A stretch of 64,000 bases of DNA from an uncultured Eggerthellaceae bacterium (GCA_944320405.1 CALUHI010000012.1:62001-126000); one strand, 5' to 3'. Shown: positions 1 through 12,138, counted from the first letter of the stretch. The notes: generated from the sequence alone by a model not told the origin. A program made the numbers and translations.

Positions 1-6
1 CTAAAA

Positions 7-83
<77 letters not shown>

Positions 84-209
84 GCAAAAAAGTGCCTGAA
101 CAATATAACGCAGTTGTCAGTGCGCCGCAAGAACTTTTTTCGATGATTTTGGAAACAGCACCAAGCGTATAATCCGAAGTGTCGTTCTCCACCTTCAGAG
201 GGAGGTTCC

Positions 210-722
210 ATGGTTCCCGTCAGCATCCACACGCTTATCGTGACGGCTCCTGACTCCCCTTCCGTCGTGGTGCTTCAACCGGAAGAAGAAGCCACCGAGA
301 AAAGGACGCGGCGCGTGGTACCAATCTGGATTGGCACGGCAGAGGCAACTCAGTTGGGAACCGCCCTGGAAAAAGCACGGTTCTCACGACCGATGACGCA
401 CGACTTGTTTCTTGATGCGCTCACGAACCTGGATGCCTGCATCGATCACGTTCTCATCAACGACGTGAAGGGCTCGACGTTTTTCGCGCGTCTGACGTTG
501 CGCCAACATGGGCGGCTTATCGAACTTGACGCCCGCCCCTCCGACGCGTTGGCATTGGCTGTGCGCCAGAAGGCTCCCATCTTTCTGGATGAATCGGTCT
601 TGGAAAAGGCCTCATTCCCCTTTGTGTTCCGGAAAAACCCTCAAAACGAGGAGGAGATCGCCCAATTCCACACCTTCCTGGAAAACATCGCTCCAGAGGA
701 TTTCAAAGAAGACTCCGAGTAA
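210..722 (+). CDS. Bifunctional nuclease family protein (DUF151/BFN domain)
   Basis: 170 residues, the whole length being close to a single BFN (DUF151) domain. The recognisable family features are the VVPIWIGTAEA segment near residues 36-46, RPMTHDLF near 60-67, the VLINDVKGSTFFARL strand pair, and the DARPSDALALAVR motif near residues 106-118, which is the family signature. Plant and bacterial members were reported to have DNase/RNase activity, but the physiological role in bacteria is unsettled. The start ATG has a good Shine-Dalgarno, GGAGG, about 8 bases upstream. It stands alone, converging on gyrA across a shared terminator. Confidence 0.9.
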   Translation: MVPVSIHTLIVTAPDSPSVVVLQPEEEATEKRTRRVVPIWIGTAEATQLGTALEKARFSRPMTHDLFLDALTNLDACIDHVLINDVKGSTFFARLTLRQHGRLIELDARPSDALALAVRQKAPIFLDESVLEKASFPFVFRKNPQNEEEIAQFHTFLENIAPEDFKEDSE

Positions 723-814
723 AAGGAAGCTCGCGGCCCATTTACCCCGTCCCTTCGGGATGGAGTAACTGATGGCATGAAAGGGCAACTTCCTCTTTCA
801 TACCTCCTAACAAG

Positions 815-838
815 AAAGGCACCCCGGAGGGTGCCTTT
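815..838. terminator. Bidirectional hairpin terminator between the BFN gene and gyrA
   Basis: Nine-base-pair stem AAAGGCACC / GGTGCCTTT with a short CCGGAG loop. It lies between two converging genes, so it probably serves both. Confidence 0.75.
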
Positions 839-842
839 CGTT

Positions 843-858
843 CGTTTCACGTGAAACC
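843..858. promoter_or_regulatory. parS-like site (14/16) just downstream of gyrA
   Basis: The core GTTTCACGTGAAAC is intact; only the two outermost bases differ from the perfect parS found near parAB (C and C here instead of T and A). ParB typically tolerates changes at the outer positions, so a weak site is plausible. It lies about 14 kb from the main parS cluster, on the other side of oriC. Confidence 0.5.
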
Positions 859-874
859 GATGAGGGTGAGAGGG

Positions 875-3601
875 CTACTCTTCAGTTTCGTCGATGTCGG
901 CTTCGGTCAGCGTGCCGTCGTTGGAATCAACCTCGCCAGCCTTGGCGCGCTTCTTCTTTCCGCGGTTCGAGATGGCGACGGCGGTCACACGATCCTTCTC
1001 GGCAACGTTCATCACGCGGACGCCCTGGGTGGAGCGGCCGAGCTCGGAGATGCCAGAGACCGGCGTGCGCACGACCACGCCTTCCTCGGACATGATCATG
1101 ATCTCGTCTTCCTCGAAGACGATCTTCATCGCCGCAAGCAGGCCCTTCTTCTCAGTCATCGTGATGGTGAACACGCCCTGACCGCCACGGTGATGCGTGG
1201 GGTACTCGCTCACGTTGGTGCGCTTGCCGTAGCCCTTTTCGGTGATGACGAACAAATCGGTTCCGGGGCTCGCAATCTCCATGCCCAGCACCTTCGCGAT
1301 GGGAGGCACGGTCATGCCGCGCACGCCCATGGTGTCGCGACCCATTGCGCGAACCTCGGCTTCATCCCACATGATGGCCTTGCCAGCAGACGACACCATA
1401 ATGACCTTCTCGCCCGGAGCAACGCGGCGAACGCTGATAAGCTCGTCGCCATCCTTCAGGTTGATGGCGATGAGGCCGTCGCGACGGGTGCGGTCGTACA
1501 GATCCATGGACGTCTTCTTCACCATGCCGTGCGACGTGGCGAACATGAGGTATTCGTCCTTCGGGAACTCCTTGGTGGCAATGACCGCTGAAATGCTTTC
1601 GCCCTTTTCAAGCGGCAGCAGGTTGACGATGGCGGTGCCGCGTGCATGGCGGCCAGCCTCGGGCAGCTCGTACACCTTCAGGCGATACACCTTGCCGCGC
1701 GTGCTGAAGAACAGCATGTAGGCATGAGTGGAAGCCACAAACAGGTGCTCAACGTAGTCGTTGTCCTTGAGGTTCACGCCCTGCATGCCCTTGCCTCCGC
1801 GCTTCTGCTGACGGTAGGTCGCAACGGGCAGGCGCTTCACATAGCCTGCCTTGGTCACCGTGACCACCATGTTCTCCTCAGCGATGAGGTCCTCGACGTC
1901 GAGGTCCTTCGCGGCCTCGGAAAGCAGGGTGCGGCGCGGGGTGTTGAACTTCTTCTTGATCTCAAGCAGCTCTTCCTTGATGATCTCGCGCACCAGCGCG
2001 GGGTCGTCGAGGACGCGCTTGTAGTAAGCGATCTTCTCTTGGAGCTCGGCCAGTTCGGTCTGGATCTTCTCGCGCTCCAAGCCGGTCAGGCGGCGCAGGC
2101 GCATCTCGAGGATGGCGTCGGTCTGGCGCTTCGACAGCCCGAAACGCTCGGTCAGGCGCGTTGCCGCCTCTTTGTCGGTCTGCGACGAGCGGATGATGGA
2201 GATAACCTCGTCGATGTTGTCGAGCGCAACGATCAAGCCCTCCAAGATGTGGGCTTTCTCCTCGGCCTTCTTCAGCTCGTAGCGCGTGCGGCGAACGATG
2301 ACGTTTTCCTGATGGAGGATGTAGTAGTGCAGCATCTCCTTCAGCGACATAACGCGCGGAACGCCGTCGACCAGCGCCAGCATGATCACGCCGAAACCCA
2401 CCTGCAGCTGGGTGTGCTTGTACAGCTTGTTCAGAACCACCTGCGGAATGGCGTCGCGCTTGAGCTCGATGAGGATGTCGATGCCATGGCGGTCGGCACC
2501 GTCGTGGATGTTGCTGATTTCAGGCAGCTTCTTGTCGCGCACAAGCTCGCCGAGCTTCTCAAGTAGGCGGTTGCGGTTCACCTGGTAGGGAATCTCACTT
2601 ACGACGATGGTCTTCTTGCCGTTCTTGCCTTCCTTCACCGAGCACTTTGCGCGAATGGTCAGCGAACCGCGGCCAGTCTCGTACGCATCGAGAACGCCCT
2701 TCTTTCCCATGATGATGCCGCCGGTGGGGAAATCAGGCGCAGGCAGCGCCTTCATGAGATCCTCAGTGGTGACATCTGGGTTGTCGAGCATCATGCAGGT
2801 AGCGTCGATGGTCTCGCCTAGGTTGTGCGGCGGGATGTTGGTTGCCATGCCGACGGCGATGCCGTTGCTGCCGTTGACCAGCAGGTTCGGGAAGCGTGCA
2901 GGAAGAACCTCAGGCTCCTCCAAGCTTTCGTCGTAGTTGGGCTGGAAATCGACCGTTTCCTTGTCGAGGTCGCGCAGAAGTTCCATAGCGGCCTTGTCCA
3001 GGCGCGCCTCGGTGTAACGCATGGCTGCAGCGGAGTCGCCGTCGATGGAACCAAAGTTGCCGTGGCCGTCGATCAGCGGAACGCGCATGCTGAACGGCTG
3101 CGCCAGACGGACCATCGTGTCGTAAACTGCGGAGTCGCCATGCGGATGGTACTTGCCGATAACGTCACCAACCGTACGCGCGGACTTCATGTGCGGACGG
3201 TTCGGCGTGTAGCCGCTCTCGTTCATGGCGTACAGGATGCGGCGGTGAACCGGCTTCAAGCCGTCGCGCACATCAGGCAGAGCGCGCGCCACGATAACGC
3301 TCATCGAATACTCGAGGAACGAGGTCTGCATCTCCTTGCCCAGATAGGCGGTGCGCACGATGGTGCCTTCGCCGCCGTTGGCATTCTCGACGATGGCGCC
3401 ATGGGGGTTCGGCATGTCCACCATCATGGCCTGGGCGCGCGCTTCTTCGGAAACTGCAGTGCCAACAGGCTTTTCGGCGGCAGACTCCTCTTCGGAGGCT
3501 TCCTCCTGATCAGCGGCATCCTCTTCAGCGCGGCGGAGCAGCTCGTCGAGCGATCCGTCCTGGTCCTGGGGAGAATTGTTGTCTTTGATATCGTCAGCCA
3601 T
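875..3601 (-). CDS. gyrA: DNA gyrase subunit A
   Basis: 908 residues. The breakage-reunion domain begins around residue 95 ([21 protein letters not shown]), the catalytic tyrosine is Tyr196 in [10 protein letters not shown], and the C-terminal beta-pinwheel carries a GyrA box ([10 protein letters not shown]). The quinolone-resistance region reads [10 protein letters not shown] with Ser157 and Asp161, the susceptible-type residues. An acidic extension of roughly 60 residues precedes the usual N-terminus. It lies 8 bases downstream of gyrB with the ribosome site AAGGAG overlapping the gyrB stop region, so the two subunits are almost certainly translated from one mRNA. It introduces negative supercoils as an A2B2 complex. 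Confidence 0.98.
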   Translation of the reverse strand: MADDIKDNNSPQDQDGSLDELLRRAEEDAADQEEASEEESAAEKPVGTAVSEEARAQAMMVDMPNPHGAIVENANGGEGTIVRTAYLGKEMQTSFLEYSMSVIVARALPDVRDGLKPVHRRILYAMNESGYTPNRPHMKSARTVGDVIGKYHPHGDSAVYDTMVRLAQPFSMRVPLIDGHGNFGSIDGDSAAAMRYTEARLDKAAMELLRDLDKETVDFQPNYDESLEEPEVLPARFPNLLVNGSNGIAVGMATNIPPHNLGETIDATCMMLDNPDVTTEDLMKALPAPDFPTGGIIMGKKGVLDAYETGRGSLTIRAKCSVKEGKNGKKTIVVSEIPYQVNRNRLLEKLGELVRDKKLPEISNIHDGADRHGIDILIELKRDAIPQVVLNKLYKHTQLQVGFGVIMLALVDGVPRVMSLKEMLHYYILHQENVIVRRTRYELKKAEEKAHILEGLIVALDNIDEVISIIRSSQTDKEAATRLTERFGLSKRQTDAILEMRLRRLTGLEREKIQTELAELQEKIAYYKRVLDDPALVREIIKEELLEIKKKFNTPRRTLLSEAAKDLDVEDLIAEENMVVTVTKAGYVKRLPVATYRQQKRGGKGMQGVNLKDNDYVEHLFVASTHAYMLFFSTRGKVYRLKVYELPEAGRHARGTAIVNLLPLEKGESISAVIATKEFPKDEYLMFATSHGMVKKTSMDLYDRTRRDGLIAINLKDGDELISVRRVAPGEKVIMVSSAGKAIMWDEAEVRAMGRDTMGVRGMTVPPIAKVLGMEIASPGTDLFVITEKGYGKRTNVSEYPTHHRGGQGVFTITMTEKKGLLAAMKIVFEEDEIMIMSEEGVVVRTPVSGISELGRSTQGVRVMNVAEKDRVTAVAISNRGKKKRAKAGEVDSNDGTLTEADIDETEE

Positions 3602-3609
3602 GATTCTCC

Positions 3610-5906
<2,297 letters not shown>

Positions 5907-7025
5907 TCATTCGCAGGCGTTGAGGGGAAGCTCCATCACATCGGCTTTCGCCACCAGTGACTCATCGAAGTAATGGAGACCTGTGGCAGTAATGAACGTT
6001 TGAAGGCCGTCCAGTGCAAATGACAGCAAAGCGGCGCGGCGAGTAGCGTCGAGCTCGCCCATCACGTCGTCGAGCAAAAGCACCGGCTTTTGACCAAGCA
6101 TGTCCTCAATCAGCGCAGTTTCAGCAAGCTTGAATGCAAGCACGAGCGACCTTCGCTGCCCTTGACTGCCGTAATGGGCGGCATTGCGCCCGTCAATGAA
6201 GAAGTCGAGGTGGTCCGCATGGGGCCCGACCACGCTTCGATGGCGCGAACGCTCCTCACTGCGCCGCATCGCAAGAGAATCTTGCAAGGCAGCTCGCGCC
6301 TCATCGCGCGTGGGCGTTGCAGTGAAAACGGTTTCAGGATCATGGTCAATCCAAGAAGGGGTGTAGCTTGCCTGGAGTTCCTCGCGCCCACCAGAGATCT
6401 CACGGTAATAATCACCCATTGCCTTGGCCAAGCGCGAGAAAAGAGCCGCACGATAGCAGGTAAGCTGAGCCCCAATCAGCACCATGACCTCATCGATGCT
6501 CTCAATCAGCGAGTCGGGAGCCTCGTCTTTCAGGAGGCGGTTTTTGTTCTTGAGCGCTCTTTCGTAATCAGAGCACAAGCGATGATGGCTGGCTGAAAGC
6601 TGACTTCCCAATGCATCGAGCGCGTCACGGCGCGGTGACGAAGCGCTCCGGGCAAGCTCCAAATCGTCAGGGGTGAACGCCACTGAAGGAACAATGCCGC
6701 GCAGATCAGCCGCGCGCTTCGCCTTCCCGTTCATAAGCCGCTTTCGTTTGCCCTCGGCAAGCTGCAAGGTGAGCTGCAGGTCGCGCGAATCGTCCGATAC
6801 CCAGGCATCAAGGCGCGCGAACTCGGCGCCTTGTCTTACCATCTGGGCGTACGTCGGTTTCCTGAACGAGGTTTGCGCCGTAAGCAGCTGGATGCCCTCG
6901 ATGATGTTGGTCTTCCCCACCGCATTGGGCCCAACAAACACGGTGAGTTTGCCGAGCCCATCAAGATCGAGTTCGCGGTAGTTCCTGAAATCAACGAATT
7001 TCAGGCGGCGGACGGTGAGTCCCAT
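5907..7025 (-). CDS. recF: DNA replication and repair protein RecF
   Basis: 372 residues. Walker A is GPNAVGKT (residues 32-39), the ABC-type signature region is YGSQGQRRSLVLAFKLAE, and Walker B is PVLLLDDVMGELD, in the order expected for this SMC-like ATPase. RecF loads RecA at gaps together with RecO and RecR. It lies 15 bases after dnaN, so the dnaN-recF pair is probably one transcript. The last sense codon is followed by a TGA that belongs to the 74 bp palindrome, so the insertion of that repeat may have trimmed or redefined the C-terminus. Confidence 0.97.
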   Translation of the reverse strand: MGLTVRRLKFVDFRNYRELDLDGLGKLTVFVGPNAVGKTNIIEGIQLLTAQTSFRKPTYAQMVRQGAEFARLDAWVSDDSRDLQLTLQLAEGKRKRLMNGKAKRAADLRGIVPSVAFTPDDLELARSASSPRRDALDALGSQLSASHHRLCSDYERALKNKNRLLKDEAPDSLIESIDEVMVLIGAQLTCYRAALFSRLAKAMGDYYREISGGREELQASYTPSWIDHDPETVFTATPTRDEARAALQDSLAMRRSEERSRHRSVVGPHADHLDFFIDGRNAAHYGSQGQRRSLVLAFKLAETALIEDMLGQKPVLLLDDVMGELDATRRAALLSFALDGLQTFITATGLHYFDESLVAKADVMELPLNACE

Positions 7026-7040
7026 GGCAATGCGGTGCCT

Positions 7041-8141
7041 TTACGAGATGCGCACGGGCATGACCAGATACAGGTACTTCTCCTCGCCTTCGGTGGTGAA
7101 GGTACCGGGCCGCATGGAAGAAATCACATCCAGCGTCACCGTTGGGGTCTCAACCGCACCAAGACCCTCAAGCACATAGCCCGAGTTGAGTGCGATCTGG
7201 ACATCTTCGCCCTCGCACGAGCACGGAAGGGTTTCCTGGGCGCTGCCAACATCCTGCGTGGCAGCGGAAAGCTGCACGGTTTGGGATGCAACGTTCACAT
7301 CGAAGCGGACAGGAGACGCCGATTGCCCCAGCAGCGATACGCGTTTCACCGCAGCAACAAGGCGGTCGACGTCGATAACAGCGCGCATCTCGTGCGAGTC
7401 GGGCAATAGCTGCTTGTAGTTGGGGAAGTTTCCCTCGATGCGACGATTCACAAACACCGTGTTGCGGTAGGTGACCACGATCTGATTCTCGGCCAAAGCG
7501 AGAGATACCGGCTCGTCGGATTTCGGCAGCGAAGCGATTTCCTGCAAGAACGATCCCAGGATGACCGCCTGGAAGTCATCTGCCTGGGAATCGGGAAGAT
7601 CGGTTTCGGTCACCGCAAGGCGGTAGGAGTCGGTAGCGACCATGCGAAGCGAGCCTTGCTCAAGCGTGATGAGTACACCAGTGAGGATCGCTCGGCTTTC
7701 GTCGCGCGAAACGACACGCGCCACGCGGCGCACCATCGAAGCGAACTGCGAGAAGGGAACTTCGATTTGCTGCATGGTGTCCACATGAGGGAATCCAGGG
7801 AAATCGTCGGGGTTGAGCGCCTTGATGCTGAACGATGCGCCGTCACAGGAAAGCTCTGCCGACTCTTCGTCTGCGGACAAGTGCACAGCAGCATCGGAAA
7901 GGTTCTTCACGATGTCGGAAAGCAGCTTCGCCGGCACAACGGCGCGCCCTTCTTCCTCGATCAACGCAGCAACCGTGTACTGAATGGAAAGCTCGAGGTC
8001 GGTGGTCTGCAAGGTGAGCATGTCACCGCGGGCTTCAAGAAGAACACCGGCCAACACAGGGAGGGTTGAGCGCGACGAGGCGCCTTTCAACACCGTAGAA
8101 AGCGCGTTTTGGAGTTCGGTTTTGTTGATGCTCAGCTTCAC
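7041..8141 (-). CDS. dnaN: DNA polymerase III sliding clamp (beta subunit)
   Basis: 366 residues, the standard length of three clamp folds. The N-terminus (MKLSINKTELQNALSTVLKG), the middle-domain SRDESRAILTGVLI strand and the C-terminal MPVRIS end are typical. I chose the GTG at 8141 because the sequence matches the family N-terminus there and a GGAAGGA ribosome site precedes it; an ATG 33 bases further upstream lacks a ribosome site and would add residues that do not fit. The clamp encircles DNA and tethers polymerase III. Confidence 0.96.
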   Translation of the reverse strand: MKLSINKTELQNALSTVLKGASSRSTLPVLAGVLLEARGDMLTLQTTDLELSIQYTVAALIEEEGRAVVPAKLLSDIVKNLSDAAVHLSADEESAELSCDGASFSIKALNPDDFPGFPHVDTMQQIEVPFSQFASMVRRVARVVSRDESRAILTGVLITLEQGSLRMVATDSYRLAVTETDLPDSQADDFQAVILGSFLQEIASLPKSDEPVSLALAENQIVVTYRNTVFVNRRIEGNFPNYKQLLPDSHEMRAVIDVDRLVAAVKRVSLLGQSASPVRFDVNVASQTVQLSAATQDVGSAQETLPCSCEGEDVQIALNSGYVLEGLGAVETPTVTLDVISSMRPGTFTTEGEEKYLYLVMPVRIS

Positions 8142-8463
8142 GTTCCCAGCTTCCTTCCATCTTAACAATTGCATCTTCGAAGTACGGAGGTATTGTACCT
8201 GCCCGCGATGCGCGGGTCAGGGGCGCTTGCGCTAATTTTTGAAGAGAAGCTTTTTTATATATCCATTTGATAGTAGTAATAATAAGGTCGGTGGAATGTG
8301 GGAAAACTGACAAAACGCCAGATAGAGTGCTGATTTTTCTTCTTGTTGCAAGGTGGAAGAAGTGTTCCCGCCATCCACATCAAAATCGCGCTGTTTTATC
8401 TTTCAACCGTAAATCGCAGGTTGTGCGACATGTATCCACACCGAGTTGTTGAAAAGCATGCAG
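8142..8463. other. dnaA-dnaN intergenic region with DnaA-box-like sites
   Basis: About 320 AT-rich bases. GTATCCACA at 8432-8440 matches the DnaA box TTATCCACA at eight of nine positions; CCATCCACA near 8371 is weaker. In many actinobacteria oriC lies between dnaA and dnaN, so this may be a second part of a bipartite origin or the dnaN control region. No gene is visible. Confidence 0.5.
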
Positions 8464-9990
8464 TTACAGATCTCGAATGAGCTGGCTGAGCGTTTCGAGC
8501 TCTTCCCTGAGCTCGCGGCTCTCCTGCATCCTTTTCTCCACGTTGGTGACCGAGTACATGACTGTGGTGTGGTCGCGGTTGAACTTCTTGCCGATGTCGT
8601 TGTAGGGAAGGTCGAGCATTTGACGGCACAGGTAAATGGCGATTTGCCGTGCGTAGACGATTTCCCTTGAACGCTTCTTGCCCACCAGATCGCTGTGGCT
8701 CACCTTATAGAAGGCCTCTACTTCCTTTTGGATGTCGGCGATGGACAGGCGCTTGGACGGGCCGCCCGAGAAATGGTTCTCAAGGAGGGTCCTCACATCA
8801 TCGAGCGTGATGTCGGTCCGTTTGAAGTAGGTCATCTGGTAAATGATCTTGGTTACGGCGCTCTTCAGCTCGCGGATGTTTGAGCTTGAGATCTCCGCCA
8901 CATACAACTGGATGTCTTCCGGGATAGTGAAAGAAGGATCCCCTTCGCTTTCACGGTATTCATCCAGGTAACTTTTAATAATGGAGAGCTTTGTTTCGAT
9001 CTCCGGCGGCTGGATGTCGAACGTGGCACCGGAGTTGAAGCGCGTCTTGTAGCGCTCATCGATGTCGATGTTTTTTGGCGCACGGTCGGCGGACAGCACG
9101 ATCTGGTGACCGCGGCTGGTCAGATTGTTGAAAATCTGGAACACGATATCGAGCGTCTGCTTTTTGCCTTGCAGGTACTGGACGTCGTCGATGAGCAGCA
9201 CGTCGGCTTCCTCGTAGCGCTGCTTGAAGTTTCGGTAGCTTGACTTTTCCTTGTCGTGCCCTGCTGCCGCTTCCGTATAGTCGGTCAGGAATTCAGCGGA
9301 ATCCACGTAGATGGTGGAAAGGTGGGGCATGGTCTCCATGATGTAGTTTTGGATAGCGCGCAGAAGATGCGTCTTTCCCAAACCTGATTTTCCGTAGATG
9401 AACAGCGGGTTCAGGTGCGCGCGACCAGGGGCTTCCGCAACCGCGACGGCCATGGAATATGCCATGCGGTTCGAGTCGCCGATGACGAAGTTCTCGAACG
9501 TGAGCGAAGACGTGGGGCTTGCATCCAGCGGGATGCGGTCATCTGCGGAAATGTAGCGGTCTTCTTTCGGCGCCGGGAGATCCTCCATGGCCCGTAGTCT
9601 ACTGCGGGAAAGCGCGGAGGGTTCGGCTTCATCGTTTGCGACAGTGCGCGGATCAGCAGGTTGAGCAACCGGTTTTGCGGCGGTGTCCCGCGCCGGTTCG
9701 ACTGTGCGGGTGTCGGCGGCCGCCTGGGCGGCGGGGTCAACCTCGATGGCCACGGTGAATTCGTTTCCGTAGAGGTCGAAAAGCGCGTTGGCGATATGGG
9801 GCAGGTAGTGCTGCTCCACCCAGTTCTTGATGAACTCGGTGTCGGCGGTAAGCATGAGGAAATCCTCGCTCATAGCCTGCGGAGCAAGACGGGAAAAGAA
9901 AGCATTCACCTGTGACGGAGCCACCGAAGGGTAGCTTTTCACCTGGTCACACACTTTCTGCCAGGCGGTATCGAGTTTGATGCTTTCCAT
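8464..9990 (-). CDS. dnaA: Chromosomal replication initiator protein DnaA
   Basis: 508 residues in the usual four domains. Domain I covers about the first 85 residues; an Ala/Pro/Glu-rich linker follows to about 160. The AAA+ domain has Walker A YGKSGLGKT (199-207) and Walker B VLLIDDVQYL. Domain IV carries the DnaA-box recognition signature RDHTTVMYSVTNVEKRM near the C-terminus. It melts oriC in the ATP-bound form. The ATG has AAGGGA about 6 bases upstream. It is 50 bases downstream of the GHKL/winged-helix gene on the same strand and may be co-transcribed with it. Confidence 0.98.
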   Translation of the reverse strand: MESIKLDTAWQKVCDQVKSYPSVAPSQVNAFFSRLAPQAMSEDFLMLTADTEFIKNWVEQHYLPHIANALFDLYGNEFTVAIEVDPAAQAAADTRTVEPARDTAAKPVAQPADPRTVANDEAEPSALSRSRLRAMEDLPAPKEDRYISADDRIPLDASPTSSLTFENFVIGDSNRMAYSMAVAVAEAPGRAHLNPLFIYGKSGLGKTHLLRAIQNYIMETMPHLSTIYVDSAEFLTDYTEAAAGHDKEKSSYRNFKQRYEEADVLLIDDVQYLQGKKQTLDIVFQIFNNLTSRGHQIVLSADRAPKNIDIDERYKTRFNSGATFDIQPPEIETKLSIIKSYLDEYRESEGDPSFTIPEDIQLYVAEISSSNIRELKSAVTKIIYQMTYFKRTDITLDDVRTLLENHFSGGPSKRLSIADIQKEVEAFYKVSHSDLVGKKRSREIVYARQIAIYLCRQMLDLPYNDIGKKFNRDHTTVMYSVTNVEKRMQESRELREELETLSQLIRDL

Positions 9991-10040
9991 GGTCGGTCCC
10001 TTATCGCGCGAGCCGTTTTCCTACGTTGCGGGCGAGATGA

Positions 10041-10838
10041 TTATAGCGAACTTGCGACTTCGTACCCCATGTCGGTGAGTATGCGCTTGCGTCCTGCGGT
10101 CTTTTCGATGAGCCCTGCTTCTTCAAGCTTGCGCAGAGTGGCATGGGTACTTGATTGCGGCGCATCAGTTAGGTTGACCAGGTCCGTCACGCCAAGCGCC
10201 CCTTCTTCTGAGAACAGTTTGAGGAAGTCGCGTTCTCGCTGGGTAAGCGGAGGCATGGGGATGGCGTGTGCGCGCGGGCGTGCCGTTTGCGCAGGTTGGG
10301 CGGTGGGTTCGTCGCGCAAGCTGATTGTCACCACAGCACCGGAATTCAAATTGTCTTCGATGGTGATATGTCCATGCGAGAAATCCAAGTATTCCTTCAC
10401 AATGGGCAAACCTGACCCGACGCCGCGGATGTACTTTTTCATGGGTTCGATCGCCGAGGTAAAGCCAGGGAGCTGCGCTTGGTCTTTGTGAGCGATGCCG
10501 GGGCCTTGGTCGGCGAAGCGGATGGTGTTGCCTTCATCGAGGATGGAGACCACGATCTCAGCGAAACGCGCATGGATGAAGTTTTCCGAAACCTCGCGGA
10601 TAACGGTGTAGGGAATGGAGCCACCTGCCCGCTTCGCGTAGTCGAACGTGGTTGAGGCGAGGGCTTCTATGTATTCATTGGTTGGTCCGGGAGGAATTTC
10701 CACGATACGCGGCGCGCTGCGGAGATCGTCGTAGACAGCGATGCGCGCAGTGGTTTTCACATAGGTGAAATCGAAAGCGGGTTGCGCTTCACCTGCGGTT
10801 TCCGTTCCAAGTGGTGAATGTTCAATCTGGTTTTCCAA
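10041..10838 (-). CDS. GHKL ATPase-domain protein with C-terminal winged helix, upstream of dnaA
   Basis: 265 residues with two parts. Residues about 70-175 look like a histidine-kinase-type ATPase domain: N-box REVSENFIHA, G1 box FADQGPGI and G2 box GVGSGLPIVKEYLDFSHG. Residues about 195-265 form a winged-helix domain of MarR/ArsR type (LTQRERDFLKLFSEEGALGVTDL then STHATLRKLEEAGLIEKTAGRKRILT). There is no His-containing dimerisation domain or transmembrane segment, so it is not an ordinary kinase; an anti-sigma-factor-like or ATP-responsive DNA-binding switch is possible. It is the first gene leftward from the predicted origin and sits directly before dnaA. Function is inferred only from domains and position. 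Confidence 0.85.
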   Translation of the reverse strand: MENQIEHSPLGTETAGEAQPAFDFTYVKTTARIAVYDDLRSAPRIVEIPPGPTNEYIEALASTTFDYAKRAGGSIPYTVIREVSENFIHARFAEIVVSILDEGNTIRFADQGPGIAHKDQAQLPGFTSAIEPMKKYIRGVGSGLPIVKEYLDFSHGHITIEDNLNSGAVVTISLRDEPTAQPAQTARPRAHAIPMPPLTQRERDFLKLFSEEGALGVTDLVNLTDAPQSSTHATLRKLEEAGLIEKTAGRKRILTDMGYEVASSL

Positions 10839-11661
10839 TTATGTTCCGTTTTTCAGATAGAAGTTTCACTGCTTTTCATAATAATTCATGCTCCATTGTA
10901 TCCATTTTTGTGCTTATTGGGTAAGAAACCCCCTAATTCAGCCGTTTTCCCATCCCTGATTATTTTCAGAATGAAAACGAAAGCTTGCACCAAAAGGGGT
11001 TTTCTAAGTTTTCCCCAATTCGTTCAGAAAAAGTGGAAAACTAAGGAAACCAGTGAAAACACAATGGTGAAAACTACTGAAAAGTAGAGGCAGATGTTGA
11101 AATCCTCCTTCTCCAACAGCGTCGCACGCATGTTCGAAAGGTTAGCTCTGCTTTCGGGTCACAGTTGTCCAAGCTCCTTCTCAAGACGCGTTGAAACACG
11201 TGCTTATGATCATGAAATTGATTGATAATATTAAATTCCCAGGTCAAAAGCGGTGTTTATTGTTAAAGAATTGCATAATCGCAGATAAGGGGCTTGCAGA
11301 CGATCTTTGTTTTACTCTTGACAAACATGACTGGCCGGGATTTCCACCGTTCTCCATACGTGATTTTCCATTTATCCACTTTTTCCACAATCGCATATGT
11401 GGAAAACTCTATGCACTCTCCCTTGCAAGGCGGATTTCAAAGCCTTCTCGCTTTGTTTTTTCACGACGGGTGAATTTGTTTCACTGGATCCGCTTGGTAC
11501 GTTGTTTCAATTACTGCTGCCGTTATGGGTCCTGTAATCCCAGTTGAGCATGAATACAATGAAGTGCAGAACCTATGATGAAAACCATCTTGTTTATTGA
11601 CTGCCGCGCGCTATGGGATATACTTTCGGGGTTGCTCTAAATCGTATGGGAGGAAATACAG
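10839..11661. other. Predicted origin of replication (oriC)
   Basis: 823 gene-free bases, clearly more AT-rich than the flanks, from which genes diverge in both directions. DnaA-box-like sites cluster at 11372-11406: TTATCCACT (11372-11380), TTTTCCACA (11381-11389) and its inverse TGTGGAAAA (11398-11406). More TTTTCC/GGAAAA motifs occur around 10830, 10955, 11010 and 11033. An AT-rich stretch at 11215-11280 could be the unwinding element. Two short open frames here lack ribosome sites and family features and were not called. Confidence 0.7.
11597..11624 (+). promoter_or_regulatory. Predicted rpmH promoter
   Basis: TTGACT (11597-11602) and TATACT (11619-11624) are separated by 16 bases, 38 bases upstream of the rpmH start. 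A strong promoter is expected for this ribosomal protein operon. Confidence 0.7.
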
Positions 11662-11796
11662 ATGAAACGCACGTACCAGCCTAACACTCGTAAGCGTGCT
11701 AAGGTCCACGGCTTCCGTGCTCGTATGGCCACGAAGGGCGGCCGCGCCGTGCTGTCCGCTCGTCGCGCCAAGGGACGCAAGCGCCTCTGCGTGTAA
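11662..11796 (+). CDS. rpmH: 50S ribosomal protein L34
   Basis: 44 residues, starting [20 protein letters not shown] and ending in the basic GRKRLCV, the full length and sequence pattern of bL34. GGGAGG lies about 6 bases upstream of the ATG. It heads the rpmH-rnpA-yidD-yidC-jag block on the rightward side of oriC. Confidence 0.98.
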   Translation: MKRTYQPNTRKRAKVHGFRARMATKGGRAVLSARRAKGRKRLCV

Positions 11797-11805
11797 TCGA
11801 GGCTT

Positions 11806-12138
11806 GTGTTGGATACTATTAAATCCAGCGCAGATATCTCGGTTTTGTTCGCGAAGGGCAAGCGTTCGCATACGCCGTACCTTACACTCATAGTGTTACG
11901 CAACGAGAAGCAGCACGACCTTCGCGGTCGTGTTGCTTTTATTGCGGGCAAAAAGCAAGGGAACGCGGTGTGGCGCAATGCGGCAAAACGCCGCATGCGC
12001 GAAGTGTGCCGCGCAGCAGGAGGGCCTTGGGAAGGCTACGATGTGATTTTCCTTGCGAAGTCGGGCATTATGAAAGCGTCTTATAGTAAAGTGCTTTCTG
12101 CATGCGCCGAGGCGGCGAAGAAGGGTGGATTGCAGTGA
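11806..12138 (+). CDS. rnpA: Ribonuclease P protein component
   Basis: 110 residues, GTG start. The protein has the RnpA core: an aromatic strand near the N-terminus (TPYLTLIVLRN), GKKQGNAVWRNAAKRRMREVCR (the RNR-type basic helix that contacts RNase P RNA), and the DVIFLAKSGI strand. It helps the catalytic RNA mature tRNA 5' ends. It lies 9 bases after rpmH; its stop overlaps the yidD start. Confidence 0.96.
   Translation: MLDTIKSSADISVLFAKGKRSHTPYLTLIVLRNEKQHDLRGRVAFIAGKKQGNAVWRNAAKRRMREVCRAAGGPWEGYDVIFLAKSGIMKASYSKVLSACAEAAKKGGLQ

Noticed and set aside
10818-11547. Short open frames in the predicted oriC
   Set aside because: No ribosome sites, no conserved motifs, AT-rich low-complexity translations.
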